A stretch of DNA of 64,000 nt, from NCBI GenBank assembly GCA_012862575.1, contig BLSF01000003.1:558001-622000 (forward strand), given 5' to 3'. The position numbers were made by a program, and so were the translations under genes. Below, piece by piece: positions 56,801-64,000 of this stretch; the first letter of the stretch is position 1, and every line of letters starts with the position of its first letter. The notes under the pieces are model-generated. The model was not told the DNA's origin, did not search any database, and saw nothing but the letters and a program-made list of their open reading frames with translations. This stretch comes from Parietichytrium sp. I65-24A (taxonomy: Eukaryota > Sar > Bigyra > Thraustochytrida > Thraustochytriidae).

Positions 56801-59781
56801 CCATCGTACACAGTGTGACGCTCTGTCTGAATGACTGGACTCACGTCTTTGGCACGCTCGGACACCATCTCGTGGAGAAAGACCCGAGGACGAATGTCGG
56901 CCGACAAGCGGTTGTAAAGCGCCATGAGCCCTTTGGTGAAGTAGAAAATGAGCTTGACGCAGCGGCTTTCGGACGCGACACCTAGCAATTTCTCGAGCAT
57001 CCCACTGTTGGTGCGCCCGGTAAGGCGCACAAAGTAGAATGAAGTGACAGACATCTCGGCGCGGCGAGAAAGTCGATCGACAATGCTCCAAAAGTTGCTG
57101 GGCTCTACGTCAAGGTCCTCACAAGAGAACTTAGTTCGCGTGCTCAGCAGCTCGTGAAGGTGGCCCCACATGTCATCGGTGGCCAGCACTGCGGTTGCGG
57201 GTGTGCCAGAGGATCGGCCCGTGATGAGGGCCAGAGCTGCGTCCCGCGCCGCAAGCTCCTCAGGCCCCATGGCATCGTGTGGCGTTAGAGTCGACTCCCA
57301 AACCTCGTGCACTGGACCCCTGAACAACTCTGGCGAGACAGAAACCAGCGAGGTCACCGACATGCAATTGAGAACGAGCTGGTTTGCTTTGAGCTTCTCA
57401 AAGACAATTTCCGTCGGAGGCACCGCGTCGTTTCTCTCTTTGACGCTAATGAAGATGGAGAGGACTTGCGCAAGCGTTTCGGCCGTCTCAACATATGCAG
57501 TCTTGGCATAGCGTTGCAAAAGCCCTGCGAGCTCGTGTCGTTCAGACAACGTGCTGTCAAAATCGAGATACGTGGCTGGCAAGAGTATGAGGTAGCGACG
57601 AAAGCTGAGATTGTCTTGTTCCGGTGCAACGCTGCTGCGCGGCAGCACAGCCAAGGATGGGAGATGCATGCCTTCGACATCTACCTTGCCAGGGTGCGCC
57701 AACGAAATGAGAAATCGGCGCTCGCAGCTCTCTTCGAGCGACCGATAGGCGCCTTTCTCCTTGCTACGCACATCGTCATCCTTGGATGGTGTTGCGTCCA
57801 TTTCAAGGAGAATGTGCGTAAAATAGTGAGCGTGCACGTTCGGTGACGTGCTTTGCGGCTGCGCTCCGTCGCGGAGATCGTGAGAGTTACCACCGCCTGC
57901 GAGGGATCTCACCATGGCGTCTTCGTGTCTTCCTCTGGAATTGGGGCTCGGCGATCGCGGCCTATTCGCATCAGTCGCCTGACTTCCGGGGCCAACGTTC
58001 TCGTGTTGAGAGCGTCTTGTGCGCCCCGCTAATTGCGGAGGCTCTGCAAGAACGCGCTCGAGAGGAGACGAATCAGCCGCATGCACTCCTGAGGGGATAA
58101 ACTCATAAAATACCAGAGTATCGCGCTCTTCACGGATCGGGAGGACGGAGTTGAAGATTTTGTCGCGAGCGCCATCGCAGAACTCATCAGGAATTCGCGA
58201 GTAAAGACCGTCGAGACGGGCCCCAACCTCAATGATTTTATCGCCGGCATTGTTCTTGGACACACTCAGACAGCGCGAAACAAAGGGTGCTTCGCTGCCT
58301 GAAGCAAGGTAGGCATCCGGATCATTGCTAGCACGGTAGCCGATGACTAGGATGACGCGCTCAGCTTCGCCGTCTGCTTGATCACGCGTCTCAATTTGTG
58401 GGTCTCGTGCGGCAATCAAACACGAGCTCAGCATAGATGCTTCGAGGAGGTCCATGAGACGCTGCTTCTTGGAGCAGTACTGGCGCAGCTTTGGCGTAAA
58501 GGTATCTTTGCTTGTGCCTTCTTCCATGGCCAGTTTTTCATCCTCGCGATTAGCAAGAAGATTGAAGATATCCGGCTCACCAGAGTTGGGGATGATCGCC
58601 TCACCATAGTCGGGGAACATCGCCTTCAAGAAGGCATCGACCCTCGGTCGTGTTTTCTGGAACCACTCTTTCTCCTCTTCGACGAGATCGAGGCGTCGCC
58701 TTAAAGAAAGCGCACCCTTTCCGCCTCGCATGTTGCCTCGGTGCCACTTGTCCAGAGATGTGAGTTCCGCTCGAGGGTTTGGGTCGACAAAAATGACCTC
58801 ATTGTCGTTTTCCTGGGTTTGAGAAATGCTGCGCCTTAGCGCGTCAAGGAAGACACGCTTGTTGCGCTGGAGCTTCTCTATCGTTGCGTCAAGGAGATGT
58901 CTCACCGACTCATCTCGATGTTCGGGATCTTCGTCAAGCCTGCGCAGAATGTCCCGAAGACATTTTTTAGTCTGCGCATCGAGATCCTTACGAAGCTCTG
59001 AGTTGCAAAAAGCGCGAAGGATAGCGCTAAGCTCTGCATTGTCGTAAAAGCGTAGGCGCATGAAGTGGATAATGAAGCCAAAGTCCTCCTCGTCTTGGAG
59101 TCGGTGCAGCAGCTCGTCCGGCTTGCAACCTCGCAAGTCTTCAAGGAGGCTGGAAAGCTCATTACGTTCACCGAGCTTATTGATGAAACGTACGATTCTT
59201 GATCCCGGCTTGCCGACAGCGACCTCCAGCATACTCGCGAGATTGTCTTGGTCGACAACGCACTCATACCGACTTCCGTTGAGTTGTCTTGCCACAATTT
59301 TCCCACCAAGCCAACGGAGACACTCATATCCAATCAGGCCGCGGCCTCCCAGGCCCAACCACGTGTAGCGCTTGAGCTTGCTTAGCGCTGAAACTGGCTC
59401 AAAGACGAGATCTTCATAGTCCACATCGCGCAATTTGTTGCTCCAACGGTCAAGCCTCTCTTCCCAAGTAGGAATGGTCCTCGCGCCGTCTTCGTGCATA
59501 ATCTCGTTGTGCCATTCGTCAATTGTTTCAAAAGAAATGTCATTCGCAACATTTGACTCATAGGTTCCATGCGACTGTGTCACTTCCGCCCCCTTGCGCT
59601 CCTCTTGCTCCTCGAGATGATCTATCTCGTGCTCCTCTTCAACGCGTGCAGTTTCGTCAAGATTTCCACGATCTCCAGATTCAACGTGAGCATCGTTTAA
59701 CCCGGCGTGAAGGCCCGGGTTTTCATCTTCTATTTCTTCACTAAGCAGTGCTCGCGCGTCCTCAAACCTGTTTCCCGACAT
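47893..59781 (-). CDS. Giant single-exon protein with AAA-type ATPase near C-terminus, unknown family
   Basis: An uninterrupted frame of 3,962 residues (about 440 kDa) from ATG 59781; the frame opens at GTG 59904. The N-terminal 100 residues are acidic and Glu-rich. Residues of about 100-2,300 look like helical solenoid without recognised domains. A ubiquitin-interacting-motif-like segment (MEDDQLALSTALSLQ) lies at about 2393, and acidic linkers occur near 2,580-2,620 and 2,770. Near 3,272 is a Walker A motif, LLVSPPGAGKSHFSDELGKEL; near 3,327 a Walker B, MFLVVDEYHML, followed by a sensor-1-like LYVLLIANR. This is a single AAA/P-loop ATPase, with about 550 further helical residues. No RING, kinase or membrane span is seen. 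Overall shape recalls RNF213/mysterin (giant, AAA, ubiquitin link), but the RING is missing and only one P-loop is evident, so I do not assign it. Confidence 0.88.
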   Translation of the reverse strand: MSGNRFEDARALLSEEIEDENPGLHAGLNDAHVESGDRGNLDETARVEEEHEIDHLEEQEERKGAEVTQSHGTYESNVANDISFETIDEWHNEIMHEDGARTIPTWEERLDRWSNKLRDVDYEDLVFEPVSALSKLKRYTWLGLGGRGLIGYECLRWLGGKIVARQLNGSRYECVVDQDNLASMLEVAVGKPGSRIVRFINKLGERNELSSLLEDLRGCKPDELLHRLQDEEDFGFIIHFMRLRFYDNAELSAILRAFCNSELRKDLDAQTKKCLRDILRRLDEDPEHRDESVRHLLDATIEKLQRNKRVFLDALRRSISQTQENDNEVIFVDPNPRAELTSLDKWHRGNMRGGKGALSLRRRLDLVEEEKEWFQKTRPRVDAFLKAMFPDYGEAIIPNSGEPDIFNLLANREDEKLAMEEGTSKDTFTPKLRQYCSKKQRLMDLLEASMLSSCLIAARDPQIETRDQADGEAERVILVIGYRASNDPDAYLASGSEAPFVSRCLSVSKNNAGDKIIEVGARLDGLYSRIPDEFCDGARDKIFNSVLPIREERDTLVFYEFIPSGVHAADSSPLERVLAEPPQLAGRTRRSQHENVGPGSQATDANRPRSPSPNSRGRHEDAMVRSLAGGGNSHDLRDGAQPQSTSPNVHAHYFTHILLEMDATPSKDDDVRSKEKGAYRSLEESCERRFLISLAHPGKVDVEGMHLPSLAVLPRSSVAPEQDNLSFRRYLILLPATYLDFDSTLSERHELAGLLQRYAKTAYVETAETLAQVLSIFISVKERNDAVPPTEIVFEKLKANQLVLNCMSVTSLVSVSPELFRGPVHEVWESTLTPHDAMGPEELAARDAALALITGRSSGTPATAVLATDDMWGHLHELLSTRTKFSCEDLDVEPSNFWSIVDRLSRRAEMSVTSFYFVRLTGRTNSGMLEKLLGVASESRCVKLIFYFTKGLMALYNRLSADIRPRVFLHEMVSERAKDVSPVIQTERHTVYDGLLRNVSRKLIESPSFAQQTMERIRCRVEQARNWMEAVHNSLLEEDNTECSVRKNTRVIITEDAEALTSTLTEKFSRLDFLNARDPRCIEKLRGLLSLNVTESEEERVVLVLLHAQLLVRDRLHVIASHCARCRKPLLLVVNAATRDLTTFQTTSIEGVTKFEHVDIFHARARLPSQSQQPLYRVILGLRVLLGPHLDLTSDTPNLQSLSAFLKDSDSTSVPPFLSEFALRLSPQPALLQRMLRTLASDDEPDSTFNGSGTELLGDVVASALWTYVENLEDVTKMIHFADIANDPVMFLAPQALRVWALIACLEDKDKILPKCALEGSLNISRTDNPGEILCSPLIARQDADPAKSAFREIYYVDPGRGDAMTPLSDIIEQTAIRGGDLHWNDVYRSWARTPEIPTPVLLHLLQEAPSRLLLALSLSKTRLASLPLPDLVVERMSQDLDAMRDAVTGPNQEETATRVAAELQHRVAALAWSILKHQAARPSAATVQNSRDDFSSLIQDFLRSDLHFDFKSGTEGDRVLEKRLILNLVQIDDPATALLQQPKVAEVLLASSEGDRRMVEQVLRSNKNLVMGAALLRLCLHSSWREKLANAAEILHSRLEPLVMWATGSTADSLWDRLSRLRSKPDWHQRLSPAAMAEILVRGAASHPNKENEVSFPRFVREHVLQSLLAQNGVIEGVSAQEWYILRLVKAIAPIEIKAITDWDRLNVCLRVCSILRTETISNNKTVSSVLEEFLSDIEASVYKFSMLSVARNSFAFEELQFEHDLELVVSPELLRLYVEHNARKTDTFEVERMKSDHARFFSTQARESLLTALTRSWSDEDQGKPSRALLVLAWFAWAANPVYNLPHALLPAGEEQWHDFACVVRDNILRDACEASTEPLSLLATFVFMPHTLSGEYLNSLVSRFRGSKTRSSFVSTSLVLAQQNGGAFPVYALRVEPGRVLPTECIEHVFSKIMNRSLFAPTVWTKKLGFPRVQEGFSVGTVEHNLRLLVHLQSATETIYSDKFNVRLHTGLCLLAWFVQAGVEPEELARLIARAGGVGDAKKLIAVVQELQKVSKVAHVKYVLCPLPVILDSRFVDEMGGAADSLFDKLSKAITMQQVFLLADTFETPSKGGGSGSALAQRTQEASSEEEHISIVQDLFLQIGCYFADAQTVEWEKLRMIGGFLLGLRTKKRYSEAAFTSLAQGLNSTQKGRDHLPEIVDGLFIVLGLTPLTDGETVKQMICAFDSFEWSGDGKPTFMSMTCKAEIKWMSCNVFKDKDDDLDKNVQELALKVEGLSTKGVPRKLDATKTVGTFVGDNFMKSLEKVLQMNDIKGRHGEDRGSKLHDLYDVCLVGKILPYRSGLSAVKAGPAKVVKAITDSQTSSMPRDEEVRESDKVLTGPSMMQSSQDMEDDQLALSTALSLQKAGDRSGSRGPSLVSARTLLRVRSEPSYGILEVAPGLHPVLRKPEDQEDEDIVRYVRHSPFSFDGDLGAGAEISHVFANNGETWELLQELPNNSTILGRGFYLRKTQQGTWVMLMATSRNEEVDRPQLFLHTILENHRLAAFNFHGEVVAVLECIVQVAFRACVPQKEVPDSFEKTIKAIKALQREEGSRHRQRIGNGMQNVNTIENEVEDEEDDDGSNDGNADSVDDQRSQDGPYTSYKEAELRHVTWMLQQMNEVREKAGDHTIVPRIAKKLEMASPAIQDRLTKALTVIMTTTDHEARSQLYFALQLVQHNLNLSSGKPAPDSTLKNKLIAIHAQIAKHKFRSIGLQLFEEFDKNYNLSGSRVFTEDCEDSDDEDDVGHPKHRSITLMQAGDGDDGGARQRVEEACKMISSAGASQDDDACGEVEASEVKSSNLFKYEDGGYGEMRDSNRTVWILHGSEPRRRLYFCPLDTRQLKLQYSDAHGLPIAYIFHERLLARALQACKPHEAMSHRDSLLDWLGKLARSPLPVSVKRFMMATLEHGAPSSTAPALTRHGASLNMDEDVSKNEDINLLAIANCVAAAMPREEPVREQLTRVYTITSGMRKFIKRKNDMYGVHVVRRQEWDTLERHGVVPVECDLGHDSLINARDDASMYLRIIGCFSEFTWLVWVRGLPTVSDQLLKWIAEYTKHHPWRFVYLEECDTSWNFGENRDRCVLTRAPMAASRLLTSRKDLQRAQLRANRPVHEFDVDEKLVDTIFSASKDWIGLEKALRTALLSNSQLQGSSKEMLSNDETVVIDFLQGDTSAASAEKQGIRIELGASAEESSWLAQDGTTQESRGSDDYRDQMRSLLKQPNPKIVLLVSPPGAGKSHFSDELGKELKKEFSLGFAYVDGSDDELVDTALASVLTRKVPEEGGRMFLVVDEYHMLSGAHKRELFAWLAGQQSRLYVLLIANRKDASDDSLLEPLDAKAVNARLPVKLLNDVISRRKESVKKPLSIKLWFHLSRALFGGESISLRILTPVDEALAAPDKETQLEELLCKKMPRLSTLTAQEFVTAYLVAEKKLCSLLSESTHSIDARATPDLALKLLCAVGKSTKTVIGAMVQAALLTWDSDVGRDFPDFVERDLRGANGLSPAIKIAAWCCMMRSESRKDTSLNDLIPAETIFKTLFIDQVGFPHQLSDRASLTDRKCPTFSWGGSYESLKSMSDALRRGHSINFADVYEKEWRQNEVVALNEFVVLLSACRSPATVLLALKRENLVALMQGALSDDALKLAKYVLSSGVFEKDADSHGHNSPYRAAVWTLLMCETEQIDVKELVERYVPRDELVKALAWAPDNVASLRATRAKDLGIRQRTLTNLLVGLSKWLIARGKKNAARVPFLWRGFLAPLLDPVKCPDVAEVVAKFEDDIQTGWKNLMRKLWLLAKGRAQSADLMDIKKDADRTLYKAPSGPFRITYATGLLLSNSSIPLDDQNTLLQKENSEVDLDALKQHALEGNLDWSDLVKEKFCEAIETRRIKWLQEQGRKRDVNQPPLITIQPEALRKLIAQAITKID

Positions 59782-60113
59782 GGTGGGCCTCAAGGAGAAA
59801 TCGCTGATCGTCACTTCTCGCTCGTTCTCTCGCCAAGCCTCGCTTCGGTGAGCACAATTCTTCGCCCTGCCGCGCTCGGCATTTGGGTTTGCTTTATCTG
59901 TCACTCGCGTTGCTCATTTCCTAGTGGCGCGGTTTCGTGAAAACGAAGGACCACGCAGTCTCTTTGATCTTTGATTTGCTTCTTAACCCTTCCCCTTCCA
60001 GTGGAGTGGGCTAGTACTAATACTAACGGGGGCTATCTAGTCTAGAGAGATAGCTGTTTGTGTTAATACTATTTTGATTGACTGACAATGATTACAGTGC
60101 GAATGCAGCAGAG

Positions 60114-60162
60114 GCGAACGACAGTGAGCACAGCTGTACCCCCTGCCATAGTGGGGGTGGTG
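60114..60162. repeat. Hairpin repeat, copy 1
   Basis: GCGAACGACAGTGAGCACAG is followed by ACCCCC-TGCCATAGT-GGGGGT and GGT. The C and G runs pair as a six-base stem. It shares the 5' arm with copy 2 and the stem-loop with copy 3. Confidence 0.7.
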
Positions 60163-60268
60163 TGAATGAAGCATAATAATTTTGTACTCGGGTACGGTGG
60201 TATGTATTCGTTGATACTCAGTACATCTCAGTACAGGTACACAGTCAGTTGAAGCGAAGTCAGTTGAA

Positions 60269-60313
60269 GCGAACGACAGTAAGCAGGTGTACACCCTTGC
60301 GTAGTGGGGTGGT
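60269..60313. repeat. Hairpin repeat, copy 2
   Basis: GCGAACGACAGTAAGCAGGT, then ACACCCTTGCGTAGTGGGGTGGT. Close to copy 1 in the 5' arm, with a weaker stem (CCC/GGG). Confidence 0.65.
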
Positions 60314-60840
60314 AAGATTGTGAGATTGGGGGGGTTAAATGACCATCGACGACCCCAAATGACAATTGCCTACAATAGCTGCCATTTCAAACACACATAC
60401 TCGACACATTCATCTTTCTATGGTACCGGTATGCGTATGCAGATCATAACTTTAACTGTCAATGTTCTGAAACAGTTGCAGAAACCGAGTTCAACGTGCG
60501 CAATTTCAAAAGGACTTGGAATGACCTCTTCGCGCCCGTGGTCACCGTCGATGAAAGATCAACGGGCATTACCACTCTTGTCGCTCACTTCAAGGGTGTT
60601 CAAGGCACTAACATAAGCCTTCGTTGGGCATGATTGATTCTGACAAGACTCTTGCTAACTACTGACTGTCACACCTCGAGGCGGACAGCGACGCGCATTC
60701 ATGATATGCCTACTACACAAATCCAATCCATTCAACAGCTGGAGGAGAAATCGAGTTCATCCGCGTTTTGGAAATGCTTGCCAGTGGAATGACACCTCTG
60801 ACCATCCTCGGTCTCCGTTTCCGAAAGATTTGAAAGATTT

Positions 60841-60893
60841 ACGATGATTGACAATGATTGACAATGATTGACAATGATTGACAATGATTGACA
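60841..60893. repeat. 10-bp tandem repeat ACAATGATTG
   Basis: Five perfect ten-base units in the spacer between the giant genes, the first with one change (ACGATGATTG). Confidence 0.92.
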
Positions 60894-61371
60894 GGTTGGT
60901 CTGTCACTACCACCACTACCGCTTCCCCAGACACGTATAACTGGTTGAACGACATGCCAGTACGGTGACGGCAAGCGAAGCCGTTGGTTGAAAAGAGCTT
61001 TGAAGCGTGACCGTTGGACATCGCTACTGAGTACTCAAAAAATCGCGATTTCCAACGACAACATGTACTCACAGTCAGTACCCTCTTCTCTGGTTTCACA
61101 CATCAGTAGTTCCGGTGATCATTGAAAATGCCATGCCATGCAGTGATATGCAGTGCGTACTGTGCCTACTGAGCACTGAGTGTACGACGATCCCAGGAAC
61201 TAACAGTAAGTACCGGTACTCACAGTGAGTACTCACTGTATCTCACTTTCAGCTTTTCACGAAGAGAGAGATAAGAAGAGTTGGGGTCTTAGCTTATGAT
61301 ACTCAGTACACACTCGTACCTCAGCGTCCCAGCAGAGTGACGTGAGAACGATGAGGAGAGTGTGCAGTGGT

Positions 61372-61406
61372 GTGAGCAGCTGTAGCCCCTGCCAAAGTGG
61401 GGTGGT
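61372..61406. repeat. Hairpin repeat, copy 3
   Basis: GTGAGCAGCTGTAGCCCC-TGCCAAAGT-GGGGTGGT, with a four-base C/G stem and the same loop as copy 1 apart from one base. It ends about 190 bases before the large gene at 61596. Confidence 0.65.
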
Positions 61407-61595
61407 AACTCAGAATCGCAAGACAAAAGCATCAACGAACAAAGGGAAAAAGTGCTTTCTCGCGGGACTTGCACGACTTGGCAGGCTGCTGGAAGTGAAC
61501 TGAGCGCGTATGCGGAAGCGCGCAACCACGTGCGAAAGCCATTCTCCTCGGTTGCGCGCTGGGCAGACGAGGCAGAAAAGGATCGCCCGTGAACC

Positions 61596-64000
61596 ATGGT
61601 CTGGATAGTCTTCCGCGTGCCCGACGCAATCAAGGAGCGCACGGTCGACGTCAAGTCGAAGCACGAAAACTTTGAGGAAAACAAGAACGTGGAGGTGACA
61701 CATCATGGGGTCCTCGTGGTGGCCAAGGTGACGATGGCGAAGCCCGAACAAGGGATTTTCAAGAAAGTCACGTCATATATCTTTGGTTCTTCAGAAGAAC
61801 TCATCGAGGTTTCTGTCATGATCCGAGACGAAACTTTCAACACTTTAAAAGTACCCTTGAAGAGCTTAGACGTGTCAAATCATGGCTTGATCTGCTTTGT
61901 TGGTGACTGTCATCTCGAAGAGTATCTTCATTGCGTAAATTTCGTTGCGATGAAAGAGGGAGAAAATCCGCTTGAAATTTTCAATGTGTACGAGGGGATA
62001 TTAGGCGAGAATCAAGGAAAGGTGTCGGAAGTTTTAGCGAATTACGGCAAGTGGACGAATGTTTTGCCTTGGGGCCTCAACACCGCTTCGGACCATGCAC
62101 GTGCATCAGTAGCCCTTAATAAAATTGAATGGACAGAGGCCGCTCGAACCCATCTTTCGTGTCTCATTACCAAATTGAGCGAGGTGCAGACTGTTGACCA
62201 CGATTTGGAGAAGATTCTCAGTGAGTCAACACCGTGGCATCTGATGTGTAACAAACTCTTGGTCGCCTTATTTAAGGATATCTTCGAGGATCCAAATTGG
62301 GGCGAAGAGAGTCCGAGTGCCGAAAATTCCCCACAAGCCGTTGATGAGGCCATCAAGATTGCGTGCTCTATTCGCCATCTGGCAACGAGCCGCAATTGGG
62401 ATTCTCGTCGTTATTCTTCGGGCGACATTGTGTATGGAGCTTTGCTTTCTGTCACCCTACCTCCGGCCAAGATGGAGGCTCTTGAGCTGCCACGCTTGGA
62501 CACTAATCAAATTCAAACTGCCAAACAACTTGAGGAGCAGATAGCAGCTCTTTCTACCCCAGCTAGATGCAGTTTTCGCTCCTGGATGCAGAAGGCGGTG
62601 GCCCAGTCGACGCCGCTGAACGAAGCGCTCGCCAGCTGCCTGAGGTTTTTCGAAGAAAATGAGGACACGCTACGTCTGATGCGTGTAGGCTTCGTCATGC
62701 AACGTTGGAGAGAGCAACGTCATGATTACGGGTTTTTTGAGGCGTTTGTCGCAGCTGAAATTCGAGAGGAACAAGCGCAATACGTTGCGCCCCTCGTCTT
62801 CCATGTTGCAATCGATGAGTTGGAGACGGAGAAGCTCCTTCTCATTGCTATCGGACCCCTTCTAGCACCGACCTCCCAATATTGCCCCAACCCATCCTCG
62901 AAGATTGCTACGCAAATGCTCCGCCAAAATGAAGCACAAACATTCCTTTCAGCCCTGGAAAGCTTGCGTTCAAACGCTAGAAGGCGTTTGCTCAAAGGTG
63001 TTGACTGGAAGCAGGCATATCAGGATGTGAAGAACTTGGAAGCGTCTATCATTCCTGTTCTTCTGGCGCTAGGTCGGAACTTTCGGGATATCAGCAATGA
63101 GGACTATATTCGCTTCGTTTGCGCTGTCCTGATTCAACGTCCCCGCGAAACCCATGCAATGGTCAAGCTTCCTAATCTTCCAGTGGAGTCCGCTAGTCGA
63201 TCTAGGGAGCTGCTTTCCGAGATCAATCTGCGGTCTGAGATCAATCTTCAAATCAGAATCTGCCGCAACTTGAGCAAAGCACGACTTGGACAAATTCCCC
63301 TGAAAGTGCTCTTTTGGCCATTGAGAGCGCATTCCAGAAAGAAAGTCGGCCCTTGGACCACGTAACCGAATGGTGTAAATATTGGGCCGGAGTCGACAGT
63401 TCTACAGAGGTCGTCTCTGGAGGGGTCAAGGTTTACGCAATCGTCGCAGAGCATTTTGAGAAGTCAGCTTTGCAGCGAGGCGCCGATCTCGTACTGGAAG
63501 GCATAGGAATGCTCAATGAGCGAGGCGAGCGTATGAAGGCACTTCAAGCGTACGTCAATTCGAGCCTAAGGGCCTACATCAGTGAGGAAGTGCTAGAAAG
63601 CCTCTCGGAGCGTTTGGGGACCTACACACAAAAGTTGACGACCTTCCCGAACAAAAACTCTGAGGCACGCGCGCTAAAGGATCTCAAGGCGTTCGAACGG
63701 CACGACGGAGCTGCTGCCGCAGACTCTGTCTGGTTTCATCATGCCGCTGCTCACATCGCTTCCCAGCAAGCAGAGAACTTGCGTACTGTAGATGATTTGT
63801 ATAATCTTGTGGCAAATTCTCTTGTTAAAGCGCGCGACAACGTCGTCAAAGCCTTGGAAGAGAGAAAAAGCTCGTGCACAGTGCTCGACCTGATCTTGAA
63901 GACTAGTGTCGACAAGGAGATAAAGGCCCTTCGCGCGTTACTTGCGTTGAGTCCCGACGGCGCAGCATTGGGCCCTGACCTGAGTGCGGACGACGGAAAG
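61596..64000 (+). CDS. Large protein of unknown family, 5' part, with one frame break
   Basis: Starts at an ideal ATG (GAACCATGG) and reads for about 568 residues in one frame. Coding sense then passes to the -1 frame at a CCCC run (63297-63300) and stays open to the window end for another 230 residues or so. No GT-AG intron bridges the change. A one-base error in the C run is the simplest cause; a recent lesion or programmed slip are alternatives. The N-terminal part (about 1-120) looks beta-rich; the rest is helical (VEASIIPVLLALGRN-like segments, SWMQKAVAQSTPLNEAL). I recognise no domain. It is divergent from the giant gene and of similar style, so the two may work together or be distant relatives, including the RNF213-like N-terminal arm as a weak possibility. 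Confidence 0.7.

Larger units (their letters stand above)
59782..61595. other. Bidirectional spacer between two giant genes
   Basis: About 1.8 kb between the divergent giant gene and the large gene at 61596. It contains three copies of a GC-rich hairpin repeat, a 10-base tandem repeat (60841-60893), a 7-bp inverted repeat at 60032-60054, many GTACTCA/TGAGTAC motifs, and the 14-mer TACTCACAGTCAGT at 61066-61079. No protein gene is supported. Confidence 0.65.

Noticed and set aside
47893-59781. Assigning the giant protein to RNF213
   Set aside because: Size, an AAA module and a UIM-like motif are suggestive, but no RING is visible and only one P-loop can be seen; no residue-level similarity could be shown by eye.
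60001-60060. GCTATCT...AGATAGC inverted repeat as a terminator or small RNA
   Set aside because: A seven-base stem with a nine-base loop in an A/T-containing eukaryotic spacer is too weak to name; noted only in the spacer description.
1-64000. Search for transposons, LTR or virus-like elements and CRISPR arrays
   Set aside because: No transposase, reverse transcriptase, integrase or capsid-like protein, no long terminal repeats and no regular spaced repeats were recognised; the repeats seen are short simple-sequence types.

Overview
The window reads as nuclear DNA of a unicellular eukaryote. It has 27 supportable protein genes and no rRNA, tRNA, transposon, virus-like element or CRISPR array that I can recognise. 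The eukaryotic signs are GT-AG introns of about 65-160 bases in 8 genes, ATG starts in purine-3 contexts, and conserved eukaryotic proteins: SPB1, RAD9, DRAP1, PEX13, SFT2, FBXO9, RNF25, the PGGT1B-type prenyltransferase subunit and ALKBH7. Most genes have no intron and genes lie close together. A SH3-less PEX13 and an organelle-type LpxD point to the plant/algal side of eukaryotes. A unicellular red alga is my best guess, but it is inferred from gene content only.

Layout. 1-9351: 3' part of a LarA-like (lactate racemase family) protein, octanoyltransferase LIPT2, a TRF-like telomere-type Myb protein, an acyltransferase-3 membrane protein, a FAM173-type methyltransferase, and a secreted protein with five 8-cysteine repeats. 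10505-16990: SPB1, a DUF2804 protein and an SLC49-like transporter. 17156-28708: a double RCC1 propeller fused to an IQGAP-type GAP region, FBXO9, an enoyl-CoA isomerase and RAD9. 28857-36146: ALKBH7, a paraoxonase-like enzyme overlapped by a small two-exon gene, DRAP1 followed after 11 bases by LpxD, and RNF25. 37292-46494: SFT2, PEX13, the type I geranylgeranyltransferase beta subunit, a SAMHD1-like HD hydrolase, and a UBL-WLM-PUB metalloprotease. 47368-64000: a small spliced tail-membrane protein, a single-exon giant gene of about 3,960 residues, and, divergent from it, a second large unrecognised gene running off the window end.

Functional themes are ordinary cell biology: mitochondrial lipoylation and modification, ribosome assembly, DNA-damage and dNTP control, ubiquitin signalling, peroxisomes and vesicle traffic. 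The unusual parts are the giant gene pair with its hairpin-repeat spacer, the very tight same-strand gene pairs (an 11-base gap and a 23-base coding overlap), the bacterial-type LarA and LpxD genes, and the RCC1-GAP fusion. Start codons were moved to the first credible ATG wherever the open frame began with GTG or TTG.
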